In this document: one piece after another, positions 23,576-35,343 of the stretch
How positions within the stretch are numbered: the stretch's first letter is position 1
Layout: each line of letters opens with the position of its first letter
Position numbers and translations under genes: made by a program
Assembly: GCA_034508935.3 (NCBI GenBank)
Contig: CM067447.1
Coordinates: forward strand, 39,233,348 to 39,297,347
Direction of reading: 5' to 3'
Length of the DNA: 64,000 nt
Source: Berghia stephanieae
Lineage: Eukaryota; Mollusca; Gastropoda; Nudibranchia; Aeolidiidae
Notes under the pieces: generated by a model
The model's input: only the letters and a program-made list of their open reading frames with translations
Databases searched by the model: none
What the model was told of the DNA's origin: nothing

Positions 23576-24422
23576 CATTTTTTGCGGCCGCAAATCAGGG
23601 CGATCCGCAAATTTGGGCAAATTTCCCAAAATTGGCAAATCGCGTGGCAAATTTTGGGAAAAAAAAGGAAGCGAAAACAAAATAACGAAAAAAAAAGTGC
23701 GAAACTTGAGAAATGTTGCAGCTTTGCCTGGGCCCAAACCAAGTGAAGCTACTCTCTACGGATAATGATCTCATGCTCGCAGTGTATCTGCATACACTGC
23801 AATTCCCAATTTTTGTGATATTTCTCAGCATGAGTTCACGAGGTATATTGGGGAAACTGGGGCCCAGTGCTGTGAGAGAGTCTGATACTGGAATTATAGA
23901 TCTGATCCTATTTTGGAAGTCTGTGGCAGATCATGTTCCAGCTCTCGCTGCGTTGGCGTCCCGGTATGCCTTCTCAACATGCTCGTCAGCTGATGCTGAG
24001 CGAAGTTTTTCTCTTTACAATCTTGTCTTGTCTTCCAGAAGGCGTAGACTCACAGAAAACAACATCAAAGGACTAGTTTTCCTTTACTACAATAAGTAGT
24101 AAAAGAAAACTAGGCCTTTGATGAGTCTGACTGAAAGTGTACGTCTTTGTGTGTGTGTGTGTGATTGTCTGAAAGTTTGGGCGCATAAATCGCTTTACAT
24201 TGTGTAAATTAATAAATGTAGCCTCCTTAAATAACTTAAATGTAATAAATTGTCTTATATATATTTTTTTTTTCTGTATCGCATGTTAATTTTTACTGAA
24301 ACGCTTAGTTCTCCTCTGCAAATTTTGGTCTTTTTGGCAAATTTCTTGGCAAATTTTGGGGGTTTTTTGGGCAAGTTTTGGCAAATTTTAGGTCCCAATT
24401 TGACAAAAAATGCAGATGACAG
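23576..24422 (+). mobile_element. hAT element, deleted
   Basis: Inverted ends CTGTCATCTGCATTTTTTG at 23576 and its complement ending 24422. Subterminal GCGGCCGCAAA and many GGCAAATTT motifs occur at both sides. Only the C-terminal dimerisation region of the transposase is left. The 8-bp flanks are similar (CTATA shared) but not identical. Confidence 0.7.
23713..24099 (+). pseudogene. hAT transposase dimerisation domain
   Basis: The C-terminal hATC region is clear: ILFWKSVADHVPALAALA, then the family hallmark SSADAERSFSLYNLVLSSRR and LTENNIKGLVFLYYNK at the stop. The N-terminal BED finger and RNase H-like core are missing, so no active transposase can be made from this copy. Confidence 0.85.
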
Positions 24423-25289
24423 CTATAATATCAAAACATATAAAAAGAATAATTCAATTATAAGTAGTGTCATAATTAATATGCCTCATTTTAAATTTCA
24501 TGTACGGTATTCAATTTTTATGGTATTTTGTTCAACAATGGAGTTTTTTTTATTTATAATGGAGTTGTTTTTCAAAATTTCTGACTGCAGCCATTGATCC
24601 ACTAATGGATTGTCAGTGATCTGTCATCTCCTCTTGGGGCCAGCTTGCCGTAATCTTTGGCTGATGCCATCTGAGGCATTCCACTCCTCTGGTGTATGGG
24701 GAAGAGTTTCTGTTGTCTCCTCTTGAAAGTGATTTGACAAATCATCTACTACAACTACTGATCCACCACAGAGCAATCAACAAAACTGATTTCATTAATC
24801 TCATTCATATCCATCTGTTTGGCTAGTGTTGAAGCTGTGGAGGAAAAATAATCTTTAGAACATCTTTTTCACTGCATTGAAACAAAACATGTTTATATCT
24901 GTGAATTATGAAACTGGCCACATTATGAAATCCAAGTGGTGCTGAAATCAAAAACGTCATTTCATTTTGAAACTTCTCTGATACAACATTGTCTTCAGGT
25001 CAAAGCCAGAATTTGGAATGATAAAAACTTTTGAACAATGTTATCTCCTTAAGCAACATGAAATGCTGGCCATTTAATTAAGATGATTTTAGAACTACAT
25101 CCCACTTTTTAAACAAATCCTTATAAACTGTTCGTCAGTGCTTAAAAGTGTTAATATAAATATATTTGAGAAAACAATGGACTCAGCAACAGTATGCATT
25201 TTTGTTTTATTTCCTTGTAAATCATCTTTTGTTTGAGTATTTTTCTCTAAGGGGGAACCAGTATTTTTTTAAAAACATATATAATATGT

Positions 25290-25665
25290 GATAAGTAAGC
25301 ATTTGAGTGTGTTCCTCTTAGTGGGGACCTGTGCTTGTGCCTGGACGACACTTTTAGGTGACTTTAAACTAAGTACACTGATGGCATGCTCTTGGAATCT
25401 GCATCCATTCCATATAAGTATAAGAACCATTCCCTTTTTGTTTTACTTATTAGTGCTTTGAATTGTTAATCTAGAATTGCTTGACTATCCATTTGCATCC
25501 TTTTTACTGGTGCTGAAATGACCTAAATATATCGAAAGCAATTAAAAACAGAAGAGGATTTATAATTCTAGACCATTTTGCTATCCCATTTTCTTCCTTT
25601 TTACTGGCACTGATATGACCTTAATGTGTTGCAAGCGCCGTAAAACAATTAAAAACAAACAAATA
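25290..25665 (+). repeat. R540 copy, 3' two-thirds, internally rearranged
   Basis: Plus-strand sense: GTGTTCCTCTTAGTGGGGAC through GCTCTTGGAATCTGCATCC. The 3' block (TATCCATTTGCATCC..., then CTATCCCATTTTCTTCC...) appears twice, and the second ends GCAAGCGCCGTAAAAC with a CAAACAAA tail. Confidence 0.8.
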
Positions 25666-25808
25666 AAGAATGTTGATTAAACAAAATCACACGACCACAC
25701 TTATATTATACTTCGTGGTCCCACTGTCACTTCAATGTCCCCCATTTTGACCAACTTGTTAGCCGTGATAGTCCTTTCAGTACTGTTGTCAATGTTAAAT
25801 ACACTGTT

Positions 25809-26097
25809 AGTGGCTATGTGGTCTTGTGGTATGACACTCGCTTTCGGAACGGAAGGTCCTGGCCCTGAGCCTCGCTCGGCGCATAGTTGAGTCCTTGGAA
25901 AAGACTCTTTACTCATATTCTCTCAAAGTACTCAGGTGTAAAATGAGTACCTGGCGTTAACAGTGTTGTCTTTGTCCGAAAAATTGTAGTATCGCCTAAA
26001 GACGTCATGTCCCGTTCTAAATGTTGCTGTTGGTCAGGGACCCCTTGTAAAGCGCTTTGAGCACGTTTAGTGTTTATTGCTATATATAAAAGCTCAT
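25809..26097 (+). repeat. SINE family I, full length
   Basis: Box A-like GTGGTCTTGTGGTATGACAC, a decayed box B, AAAATGAGTACCTGG, GTAAAGCGCTTTGAGCACG and the end TATATAAAAGCTC. Confidence 0.8.
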
Positions 26098-26594
26098 TTT
26101 AAAAAAATTGTCTTTAGTCTTTCGGGTGAAATTCTATTAATAATTTAATGACTTTGTAGCAAAAGAATTATGCTTACTGATTATGGTGATACTCCAAGAT
26201 TATAGTCAGATATATGTCAATAATATTTCTGGCTGGACTGGGATTCGGAACCAAACTCTCAGTGCCCATAACTGTAAAGAAAATTGTTGATAAATTTGAA
26301 TTAAATGAAGTATAGAATTCACAAGTTGCACATCAAGTCCAGATTACCCATTACAAACTTAATGAGGAGGAACACAGTGGTGTTTTTTTTTAAAAGGTGA
26401 ATGGTTATGAAGTTATAATGATTTTAATTCTATTTATATCAATTTTAATATGATACGATATCAATTGATTTTTAATGTAAAATTTGCATCATATAATTAC
26501 GGGTCTCTGGCTCTTTTTTTTTTTTAACCATGAAATGCATCCAAGTGTAATCTTATCTTCTGATCTTGAGACCCATGAATCCCAGAAATAACAA

Positions 26595-26668
26595 ATCTGC
26601 TGGGAATTGAACCCATGACACTTTGATTCATATGCAAGCATGATAACTCGCTGTGCCATTGGCTTGCC
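26595..26668 (-). repeat. tRNA-derived SINE head, other family
   Basis: The minus strand has GCCAATGGCACAGCGAGTTA (box A-like) and GGGTTCAATTCCC (box B) with tRNA-like spacing. The acceptor ends do not pair, so it is not a tRNA gene. Confidence 0.5.
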
Positions 26669-27179
26669 CTAAATAAAACACTAAATGAAACAAAATAAAT
26701 CTTTACAGGACCCAATTCCAAAGTGGAATTTCAATACAATGTTGCGTGATGTCACTTTGACGATTTGTGATAAAAAAATACATGGCAATCCCTTATGACA
26801 CAAAAGCTCTTGCTCCATCACTTATTTCAAATTTGAAATATTCATATAATTTTGTCAGCTACTTCAGGATTGATGGTGTAATGTAAATTTCAAGATTTTA
26901 ACTACCATTGAATTATTAAATGTGAATAATCTTGTTTTGATACTCGACTTCAGTCTTCATTAATTGTTTTAATGTTTTTAAAATTGATAAAAAATCAAGA
27001 GGAAACGTGTCCCACAGGCAGTTGTTAGATATGCAATAGAGGATAGTTATATTAGAGAAAAATATTGTTAAATGAATCTGTGCATAGGCAATTGTAAGGA
27101 TGAGTCAATATTAGACGATCACAAAAGATGCATGCAAACATAGTACAAATTACTTGTTTAAAATATTGTAAGGTACTAT

Positions 27180-27315
27180 CTTTATTCATGTCAGGCAGCC
27201 CAGAGACCAGCGATCACATCGTCCTCCACTGTCCAGTCACTAAACTTGAAGGTGGCTACGAAACCGTCCTTAGGGCGGAGGAAGACTTTAGAAGCTTGGT
27301 TGACGAAATAAATTT
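27180..27315 (+). pseudogene. possible LINE C-terminal remnant
   Basis: The short frame reads SGSPETSDHIVLHCPVTK, like the ETxxHxxxxCP zinc-knuckle pattern near the end of many LINE polyproteins. No neighbouring LINE sequence supports it, so the call is weak. Confidence 0.3.
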
Positions 27316-27319
27316 GTAG

Positions 27320-28654
27320 GTGTAGCCATATGCTACTACTACTACTTTATTCATGGAATGCCTAGATGACAGCCTTTTACATTTGTATACAGAACAATGT
27401 ATGGAACTATTATAATTGCAGAAAATTACCTTGAATACCATCAACAATGGTACTACACTCGCCAATAATGATGAGTACTGGTACTTGTTCAGTAAAGATT
27501 GAAGAGGGGCCTGGTTTCCCCCTCCAGTCTGCTTTACAGAATCAACATGACCTTGGACTATTCTTTTTGTGTCCTTGAATTTGTTTTTAGCTCCATCACC
27601 GAACGGTTTTTGAGAATTCCGCATTGATTCTCATTCTGATCTTTTCCCAGACCTGAAAATGAAAAAGGAGAAAAAAATATGTAAATCAACGATTATGTAA
27701 TGAGATTGTTGAGGACATTCATTTTGCACTGGAATCAGTTCTATTGATTGCTTTTTGTTGCCATAAAATCTTTATTTATTATTTTCGTTGTAGCAAACTT
27801 TACTTGTATAATTAGTCTGTATCCTTTAATTATTTGCATAAAAAATGTCATGCTTTTGAGTGTAGATTATTATCAGTCATATCTCTTAAATTGGCATTTT
27901 ATCATTAAATATTTGTAGGGTCTGACTGGAGAGGGTGAAGATTTATTTCTTGCTTATCAAATGTACAAGGGTAGGTCGCCCTAAATCTGTATGCTTTTCT
28001 ATACCTCAAATTCCAACAGCTCTAACTCCAGATTGGTCAAACTAAACTCTCCACTGTTTGAGAAACTCAATTATTTGACATCTTTTGTTAGTTTGATGTA
28101 AATACATATGAGGTATTATCAGTTAACCTTGCTTAAAAACCGAAAATAGATACCAAACCCCCTCACCCCAAATATGTATGCTCATGCCCCAAACCCGTAA
28201 ACGGCTTGCCCTAAACCAGAACAGTATTAAATTAGTCTCCTAATTTTTCAAAATTTCATAATTTTTTAAAATATGATAATGTTGTGGTAGAATTTCATTT
28301 ATTATTAGTTTTTAAAAATATTTTCTAAAAGACAAAAAAAATAATTGAGAATATATAAAGAGCATTATCCTAGCATTTACGTTTGTTGCGGTTATAACTT
28401 TTGACGCGTCAGCGATTTTCTGTTATTTTTTGCACTGAAAAAAAAAAAAAGAATACATAAAGACACCGCTTGGGAATTTTTTTAAAAAAGAAAAAAAACA
28501 ACCTTTTACTTTTAGAAAGGAGTTTATTTTCACTTCCACTTCATTTCGAATTTTTCTGGTTGTTGACTTGTTCTAAATATTCAAGTGAGTTGAAAGCTTA
28601 AAACTTTTGTCATTTTTTGTGGCAACTGACACAGATGCTAGATTGTATACTGCT
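27320..28654. other. unassigned non-coding DNA
   Basis: AT-rich, with A-runs at 28438-28451. No feature recognised. Confidence 0.35.
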
Positions 28655-28860
28655 AAACATGCTCAAAGCTCTGTAAGGGGCTCCAAGCCAATAGCAACAC
28701 AGCAATATCACAACTTTTCCCCGACAGAGTCATTACTTTTAATGGCCAATTACTCAATAAGGAGCCTTTTCCAATGACTCGACTTTGAACCACTCAGGGT
28801 GGGACTTGAATCTTGGGCCTAATGGTCAAAATGCAAGTGTCATACTACAAGACAACAAAG
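28655..28860 (-). repeat. SINE family I, degenerate
   Basis: The order of blocks is kept (GAGCATG-type tail, GGCTTGGAGCC, TCATTGGAAAAGGCTCC, TAGTATGACACTTGC) but with many differences, so this is an older copy. Confidence 0.65.
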
Positions 28861-29614
28861 CCCCACTTAGTAGGGGCAAAGACGAAGGGTGAAATTTATT
28901 GCCTAACCTCCGCACTACAGTACATCTATTTATATTGTTTATTGATAAATTATGGGTGCCATGTTGGCTATTATGATGCTTTAAAATTTTCATTGAACAT
29001 GCCTGCCAACCTGCTTTTTTTTTTTTTTTCCATTAATTTTCTTTCTTTTTTTTTTTTTGGAAACCCGAGACCGGGTTGCCAAGTAGTAAAAGGGTGGATC
29101 AGAGAGCAGAGCAGGGAGATAGGAAGTAGATTAACACAATCCAAAGTAGTCTAGAGGTATACAAATACACAAAGCAACACTGTGAGTGGCAGGGACCTAC
29201 AGTAGGCACTTGCAAGAATTTTTCAAAATAGTGGCTATGGGTATTAATTTAGCGTAGAAAAATAAAGGGGAGTGAAAAAATTATCGCTCTATCTCAACTG
29301 GTTAAAAAGTTATGACCGTTTATGTGGTGGAAAATCTCTATATAGCTTAATAGGAAAAAATGTGACCAAAGCACAGCATCCCAATGGATAATCAAGTATA
29401 ATTCAGAAAGAGCTTCAAACTTTGAAATTTTTACATGTGGTAAATCAACATCTCTGTAATACATTGCAAACAGAAAATGAATTATTTATTGAGAAGGAAA
29501 AGTATAGTTTAGAGCGGAGACAGCTGAAATCAAGGAAAAATAGATCCCGACATACAAATGAATGACCTATTGGAATTTTGGAAAAGTCAATAATAAAATA
29601 TTTATTCAAATGAA

Positions 29615-29991
29615 GATAGACCAAATACACAACTGAATCGGCGTCATTTAGTTGTTCACTTTGAACTTTTCAAAATGAAAATAGACCTCATAAAAGCAAA
29701 GATATGGACTGACAAATGTTTGAGGTGGTGTATTTAGCCTACTGATGCCCAGTGTCAGTGACCGTGCTGTAGCCTATTTTTATTTCATTTCATGATAGAC
29801 CAAATAAACCACTGAATCGGCGTCATTTAGTTGTTCACTTTGAACTTTTCAAAATGAAAATAGACCTCATAAAAGCAAAGATATGGACTGACAAATGTTT
29901 GAGGTGGTGTAGTGTATTAGCCTAACAGTCTACAGTCCTACAGATGCCCAGTGTCAGTGACCGTACTATAGCCTATTTTTATTTCATTTCA
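29615..29991. repeat. tandem duplication, two units of ~179-197 bp
   Basis: GATAGACCAAATA...TTTCATTTCAT occurs twice back to back, starting at 29615 and 29794. The units are nearly identical except for a few bases and a small insertion near the end of the second, so the duplication is recent. Confidence 0.9.
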
Positions 29992-30387
29992 TTAGTGACA
30001 AAGAAAAAATATATGTACTTCTACTCTTTTTTCGCACTGTCACGGAGTGCTGCAATCTCGACATAATTGTATTTCCCAGGAGGGCTGCAGTTTCAGGGTT
30101 TGAAAAGTTATAGTTTTTCTCTTGTTGAGCTCCATTTTCGTCATTGAATTTCAAAAGGAAATAGAATCTAAACAAAACGAAAGCGGATGTGGCGCTGATT
30201 AAATCTTTTGCGTCAGAAGAACCCAAACAGCAGCACAAAACAACCGATAGAGTCAAGGGCTAGGTCAGGACTTGCCACGCCCATTTCTAGGCGAAAGCCC
30301 AGCTAGTCCGAGACTAAATAATGCTCATTGAATCCGATTTTTTTTAGACACTTACTAAGCTTGGGCTAAAGACTAGCTAGTCATTTA

Positions 30388-31223
30388 GGGAGCGTTCACA
30401 TATTACGTCATCAGCTAGGGGGGAGGGGGGGTCTACCAAATGTTGACATGGGGGAGGGGGGGGGGGGGGGGGGGTCAGACCCAAGATGATGTCATCAAAA
30501 CATAAATTGCTATGATGAGTATTGCCCATCTCTCAAGAAACAAGATGGGAAAGGGGTATCACTTCTCAAAAGGCGAACTTGCCCTAAATGTTCATTGTAT
30601 CACTCCTCGATCACAGCAATGAAAGACCATTCACGAAAATGCGGCATACAAGAAGAACAGCAAATGGGACAAAGTGATGACGATGAAGATGAAATTGATG
30701 ATACTATTTATAGTACATTGCCAGAGGTCCAAGGCAGAAACATTTTTGAATCAATTAATTTTATGTTTGGAAATTGAAACAGAAATTCATTCCACTAAAA
30801 GACTAATATGCTATAAAATAATTTGCCTCCTATACTATTTTAAATTACACTTTCTGAAATTTTTTTAATAGCACCTGCACCAGGTAGCCTAATTTAAATA
30901 ATGTTTGTTAGATTTTATCTTTGCAAATTTAAATTTTATGTCCCCATTGTATCGTAAAACATAAATTATCAACAGTTTCTGAAATTAATAAAATGTCTGA
31001 ATGTGTTTTATCAAACGTTGATAATCAATGTTTATGGTTTGAAAAATGAATAATAAATATTGTGAAATTAAAGTTATCTTTTAGTTTTTATTAAATTAGA
31101 TGACGTCATCATCTGTTGGGGGAGGGGGGGGGGGGTCAGGTCAATGATGACAAGTGATGACTTGGGGGAGGGGGGGGGTCTAAAAAGGGCAAATTTTTGA
31201 TGACGTAATATGTGAACGCTCCC
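30388..31223 (+). mobile_element. TIR element copy C
   Basis: Ends GGGAGCGTTCACATATTACG and complement, flanked by TTA on both sides, inside the right end of the Harbinger. It carries a second copy of the zinc-finger frame. Compared with copy A it lacks the first part of that frame, with the join at a shared ATCAA. Confidence 0.85.
30505..30777 (+). CDS. C2HC zinc-finger protein fragment of TIR element C
   Basis: Open frame of 90 codons from NCYDEYCPSLKK through CPKCSLYHSS, AMKDHSRKCG, an Asp/Glu-rich linker and EVQGRNIFESINFMFGN at the stop. It is clearly homologous to 8186-8593 but well diverged. The four zinc ligands (C, C, H, C) are complete here. The 5' half of the frame is deleted and there is no own start codon, so this copy is a fragment. 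Confidence 0.6.
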   Translation, partial: NCYDEYCPSLKKQDGKGVSLLKRRTCPKCSLYHSSITAMKDHSRKCGIQEEQQMGQSDDDEDEIDDTIYSTLPEVQGRNIFESINFMFGN

Positions 31224-31954
31224 TTACTAGACTAGTAAATTACTAAAGTTAGTCCGCGTTCATTAGAACGGGCCCAGGAGATAGAAGACACAGCAAGTAC
31301 CTCCCTGCTCACTATGGGAGGTCGGGAACCCCACTCAGTAGTTTGAGACCACTTAAAAGTCTCATCCATACACAAGCACAAGCCCCCACTAGGAGGAATA
31401 CACTCAAATGTTTACAAATCATATCTAATAATAACACGTAAACAAAACATAATACAGTGGATAACAGAGAGATGATCCACAACGAATAAAATATTATCTC
31501 CCAAACTAACTATACTTTGACTGTTTCCCTCTCATCCAGGCCAGGACAAAACCAAGTCATCTCATTACAAGACAGACTGAAAGAAGTTGGAAAACAGATA
31601 CATGTATCGGAGGATAGAAGAAACAGCAATTATCTCCCGGCCCACTATAGGAGGTCAGGAACCCTACCCAGGTTGAATAACCTTATCCCCCCTGCAATGC
31701 CCTAAGTTTGCTTTCCACTAATCAGACTTCGGCCCCGCAAGGCCTGCAGCAGTTAAGTTTTAGATTTGCTGGCCAAGCTCCTTGACTCTTAAGATGCTCA
31801 TTAATTAAAGTTAAGGTTTATCCCAAAATTAGATTCTGGTGCCATGACTTGGTTCACCATCAAAATTATCCCAATCGGTGTTTTGTGGGAAAGGACTCCA
31901 GACTCCATAATAAGTACACCCTAGTCTCAAGGAGATGGTGTATGGCTGTAATTT

Positions 31955-32482
31955 TTTGTTTTTAAGGGTTTTACGGCGCTTGCAACACATTTAGGTCATA
32001 TCAGCGCCAGGGAAAAGAAAGAAATGGGATAATAAAATGATTCTAGATGTAAAGATAAAAGGACTTTATGAAGAAAAAGTAAGACAAACAGTAATGGTTC
32101 AAATAGGGATCAGATGTATATTCCAAGACCACATTTTCATTGTTCTTAGATTGAGATCACCTAATGGTCTCGCCCAGACACCAGCATAATATACAATCAA
32201 GAGGAATACACCCAAATGCTTACAGTATATATTCGAAATAACGGATATAACAATACACAACAAAGAGGTGATTTACAAGGAAAAAAAAACATCTCCCAAA
32301 ACAATAACTATGCATTTGACTGTTTCCCTCCAAGCCCAGCACTACGGCCAGGGCCAGGGCAAAATCAAGTAATCTAACTCCAAGACAAAGACAGAAAGCA
32401 AATTAGAAAACAAATATATAGGGGTAGAAGACACATTAAGTGCCACCCTGCCCACTATGATGAGAGTCCAGGATCCCCTCCC
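31955..32482 (-). repeat. R540, full length with TSD
   Basis: 528 bp, flanked by ATGGCTGTAATTT at 31942 and again at 32483, a perfect 13-bp target-site duplication. The 5' end is at CCGGGAGGGGATCC on the minus strand and the tail is AAAAACAAAAA. Confidence 0.9.
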
Positions 32483-32495
32483 GGATGGCTGTAAT

Positions 32496-32998
32496 TTGTA
32501 ATGCATCTGCCGTATCTGACCTTACTCGAGACGTTGCCTGAGGCAATTGTGGAATTGTCTCTCAAACTCAATGCCGAGGAGCACTTCAATATCATCACTG
32601 TTAGGTGAACAGTGGAGCAGAAAATCATGCCTATCTGTGTGGAAACACATTATTTAACAACCAAGCTCATCTTCAATAGAAAGTAAAAGGCATGAAGCAG
32701 ATCTGTAGCAGTCAGTATACAGATATAATATAACTGTAACTGAAATATTTAAATAATATATATTTACCTCTCCTTTAATACTAAAGTCGAGCACTTTTAT
32801 TTCGAGGTATTTATTATATAATATAAAAATAAAAATTATGCCATTTGCGCCACGATTATCATAAGATATTGTCGCCTAGGCATTCCACGAAGGAATATAG
32901 ATAACTCATCAAACAAGATGTCTGATGTCAACAGGAATCACCCATGTTGTCCAAGTGAGCAAATTGGGGGTTAGTAATCTTGCTCAAGGAAAAAAACG
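32496..32998. other. unassigned non-coding DNA
   Basis: No gene or repeat recognised. Confidence 0.35.
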
Positions 32999-33205
<207 letters not shown>

Positions 33206-33210
33206 GATAT

Positions 33211-33288
33211 CCAAGGTGTTGCGATTATCCGGAGTGGACTGTATATATATATTTTATATAGTCCACTCCGGATAATCACAACACCTTG
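33211..33288. repeat. inverted repeat, 30-bp arms
   Basis: CCAAGGTGTTGCGATTATCC... at 33211 is mirrored at 33259-33288 with one or two mismatches around a TA-rich loop. It looks like two pogo-like ends placed head to head. Confidence 0.85.
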
Positions 33289-34653
33289 GGATCAGCGAAA
33301 TTGTTGCGATTAACCGAAGTTGAGTTTCCTGTCCACTATTGCAACTTTTGCCTCTGAGTTTACACTATCTTGGGACCGCCCATGGCTGCGGTATCTTTGG
33401 TCGATTTCAGATAAAATAACGGGATACTGTTTTCATCACCGCCTGTTGTAAAAGTTTTTATAACAATTTTGATTTGTCCACTGACCAGTTTCATACCATA
33501 TATGGTAGACTCAAGCCAGTTATTGTAAACATTGTTCTTAGTACATCACAGACTGAGCAATTTCATTAAAATAAAAATCAAACAAAAGCAGCTTTGATGC
33601 AAGCCGAACTCTTAATTTGTTTGGTTTAAATTTCACTCTTTTGTTCTCAACATCCGTATGAGTCAAAGAGATTAGCCGTGATGAGAGACAATAAGCTCTC
33701 ACCAAACCCATATATGCAGAGCTGTCAATCCCAAAACAAAGGATATCGCTCAGTTACTCTTTGTTTTGTTTTTGTTTTTAAGGGTTTTACGGCGCTTGCA
33801 ACACATTAAGGTCATATCAGCGCCAGTAAAAAGGAAGAAAATGGGATAGTACAAAGTTGTAGAATTACAATTAAAGCACCCAAGAAAAGGTAAGACAAAG
33901 GGGAATTGGTTCAAATAGGAAACAGATGTAGATTCCGAAACACACTATCAAAGTACTTAGTTTGAGATCACCTAAATGTCTCATTCTGACACAAGTACAT
34001 GTCCCCACTAAGAGGAATACACTCAAATGTTTACAAATCATGTGTTTAAAATGAAAAAAGTAACAGTACATAACAGAGAGATGATTTACAAGGAAAAAAA
34101 TATCATCTCCCAAAACTATAACTATACATTCGACTGTTTCCCTCTCAGCCAAGGACTCCGTCCAAGGTCAGGACAAAACCAAGCAATCTCATTCCAAGAC
34201 AAAGACAGAAAGCAATTGGAAAACAGATAAGAGGGATAGAAGACACAGCAAGTACCTCCCTGCCCGCTATGGGAGTCAGTTTCTCTTTACAACTGTCATA
34301 GTCTACCTGTTGTCTAGGCTATGACACAAGCCGTCCTATCTAATGGACACAGATGACCGCATAAACCAATTCTGCAATGCCCAGCCCTTTCGAGTCTAAT
34401 AAGAGTGGTGACACACTACTTTAGCCGTAAACCCCACTCTCGATTCTTCCATCTGTCATGATTTCACCTATGACGAAATTTAATCATGAGATTTTGTTTG
34501 ATTGATTTCTTGAATTTGCCACTTTTTGAGGTTGAAAATTTGTTGCGATTAACCGAAGTTTGTTGCAATTTACCAGTGACTTTTATATAGAATTAATTAC
34601 GTTTCTTGAGAAATGTTGCGATAAACCGAGTTGCGATAATCCGGAGTAGACAG
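33258..34653. mobile_element. pogo-like TIR element split by R540
   Basis: Ends AGTCCACTCCGGATAATC and, inverted, GATAATCCGGAGTAGAC. TTGCGATTAACCGAAGTT recurs near both ends. An R540 copy (33763-34277) sits inside. No transposase is seen and the flanking TA duplication is not clear. Confidence 0.45.
33763..34277 (-). repeat. R540, full length with TSD
   Basis: Flanked by AGTTACTCTTT at 33752 and AGTTTCTCTTT at 34278 (one mismatch in 11). The last few bases of the usual 5' end are missing. Confidence 0.85.
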
Positions 34654-34876
34654 CAAGGGTAGATTTTCTGTCTGACTTCCAGAAAACAGTGAAAGAAGTT
34701 TTTCGTTGTATAATATGATGTTCTCAGACTGCCGCCGGCCTTTGAGTGAGCGAATAGTGAAATCGCTCAACAATAGTTTCATTTCATATAAACCTTACAC
34801 TTACATATAGAAAGTATTTTCTAATTATGAAGCTCAATGTTCTCGGAAGATATTTAAAAGGATGTATAATACCTGG

Positions 34877-35343
34877 CATGGCAGTTATTTGCATCGCTTG
34901 CGGACGCAAAAAATCGTAAAATATCACTGATTTGCATTGCGGCCGCAAAATCTGCAATTTTTTTTGGCAAAAAAATCAAATAACAACAACAACAAAAAAA
35001 GCATTTAATAATTTTTAAGAAGGCAAAAGAAAAATTAAATAGCATTTTCTTTTCTTTTAATTTGATAGTTCGTGTAGAACTAAATACTAATCAAGAGTAG
35101 TTTCTTTTTTAATATCCCATTTTCAACTTTTTTTAACTGGCGCTGATATGACCTTACATTATGTTGCAAGCGCCGTGAAACCCTTAAAAACAAACAAATA
35201 CCTTACCCTTTCATGAAATAAGTATGGGTTAAGAAAATTAACCGTAATTTTTTGCAAATTTTGCCGTTTTCAGCTTGCAAAATTTGGGATATTTTAATTT
35301 AATTTTTTTTTTTTTTTTTTTTTTTTTGCAAAAAACCGCCATG
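34877..35343. mobile_element. hAT-like non-autonomous element
   Basis: Imperfect inverted ends CATGGCAGTTATTTGCA and CATGGCGGTTTTTTGCA, with a GCGGCCGCAAAA subterminal motif. An R540 3' fragment lies inside (35106-35205). No matching 8-bp flanks found. Confidence 0.4.
35106..35205 (+). repeat. R540 3' end fragment
   Basis: Plus-strand sense, from ATATCCCATTTTC through AACTGGCGCTGATATGACC and GCAAGCGCCGTGAAACCC to the AAAACAAACAAA tail. Confidence 0.8.

Larger units (their letters stand above)
15268..31274 (+). mobile_element. PIF/Harbinger element swollen by insertions
   Basis: The ends GGCCCGTTCTAATGAACGCG and its reverse complement are flanked by CAG at 15265 and 31275, and by the two halves of one R540 copy. 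Subterminal sequences (ATCGGATTYAATG, CTAGTC repeats) also mirror each other. Three pieces of a Harbinger transposase lie inside (15932-16133, 19643-19897, 20314-20561). Most of the 16 kb is later insertions: SINEs, TIR elements B and C, a hAT and R540 fragments. Confidence 0.75.
14627..31671 (-). repeat. R540 nest holding the 16-kb Harbinger
   Basis: The outer copy occupies 14627-14821 and 31351-31671. Inside it a second copy (14822-15267 and 31275-31338) is bounded by TAGTTTGAGATC at 14810 and TAGTTTGAGACC at 31339. That inner copy is in turn interrupted by the Harbinger element at 15268-31274. The interruption of one repeat consensus by the next sets the order of insertion. Confidence 0.85.
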
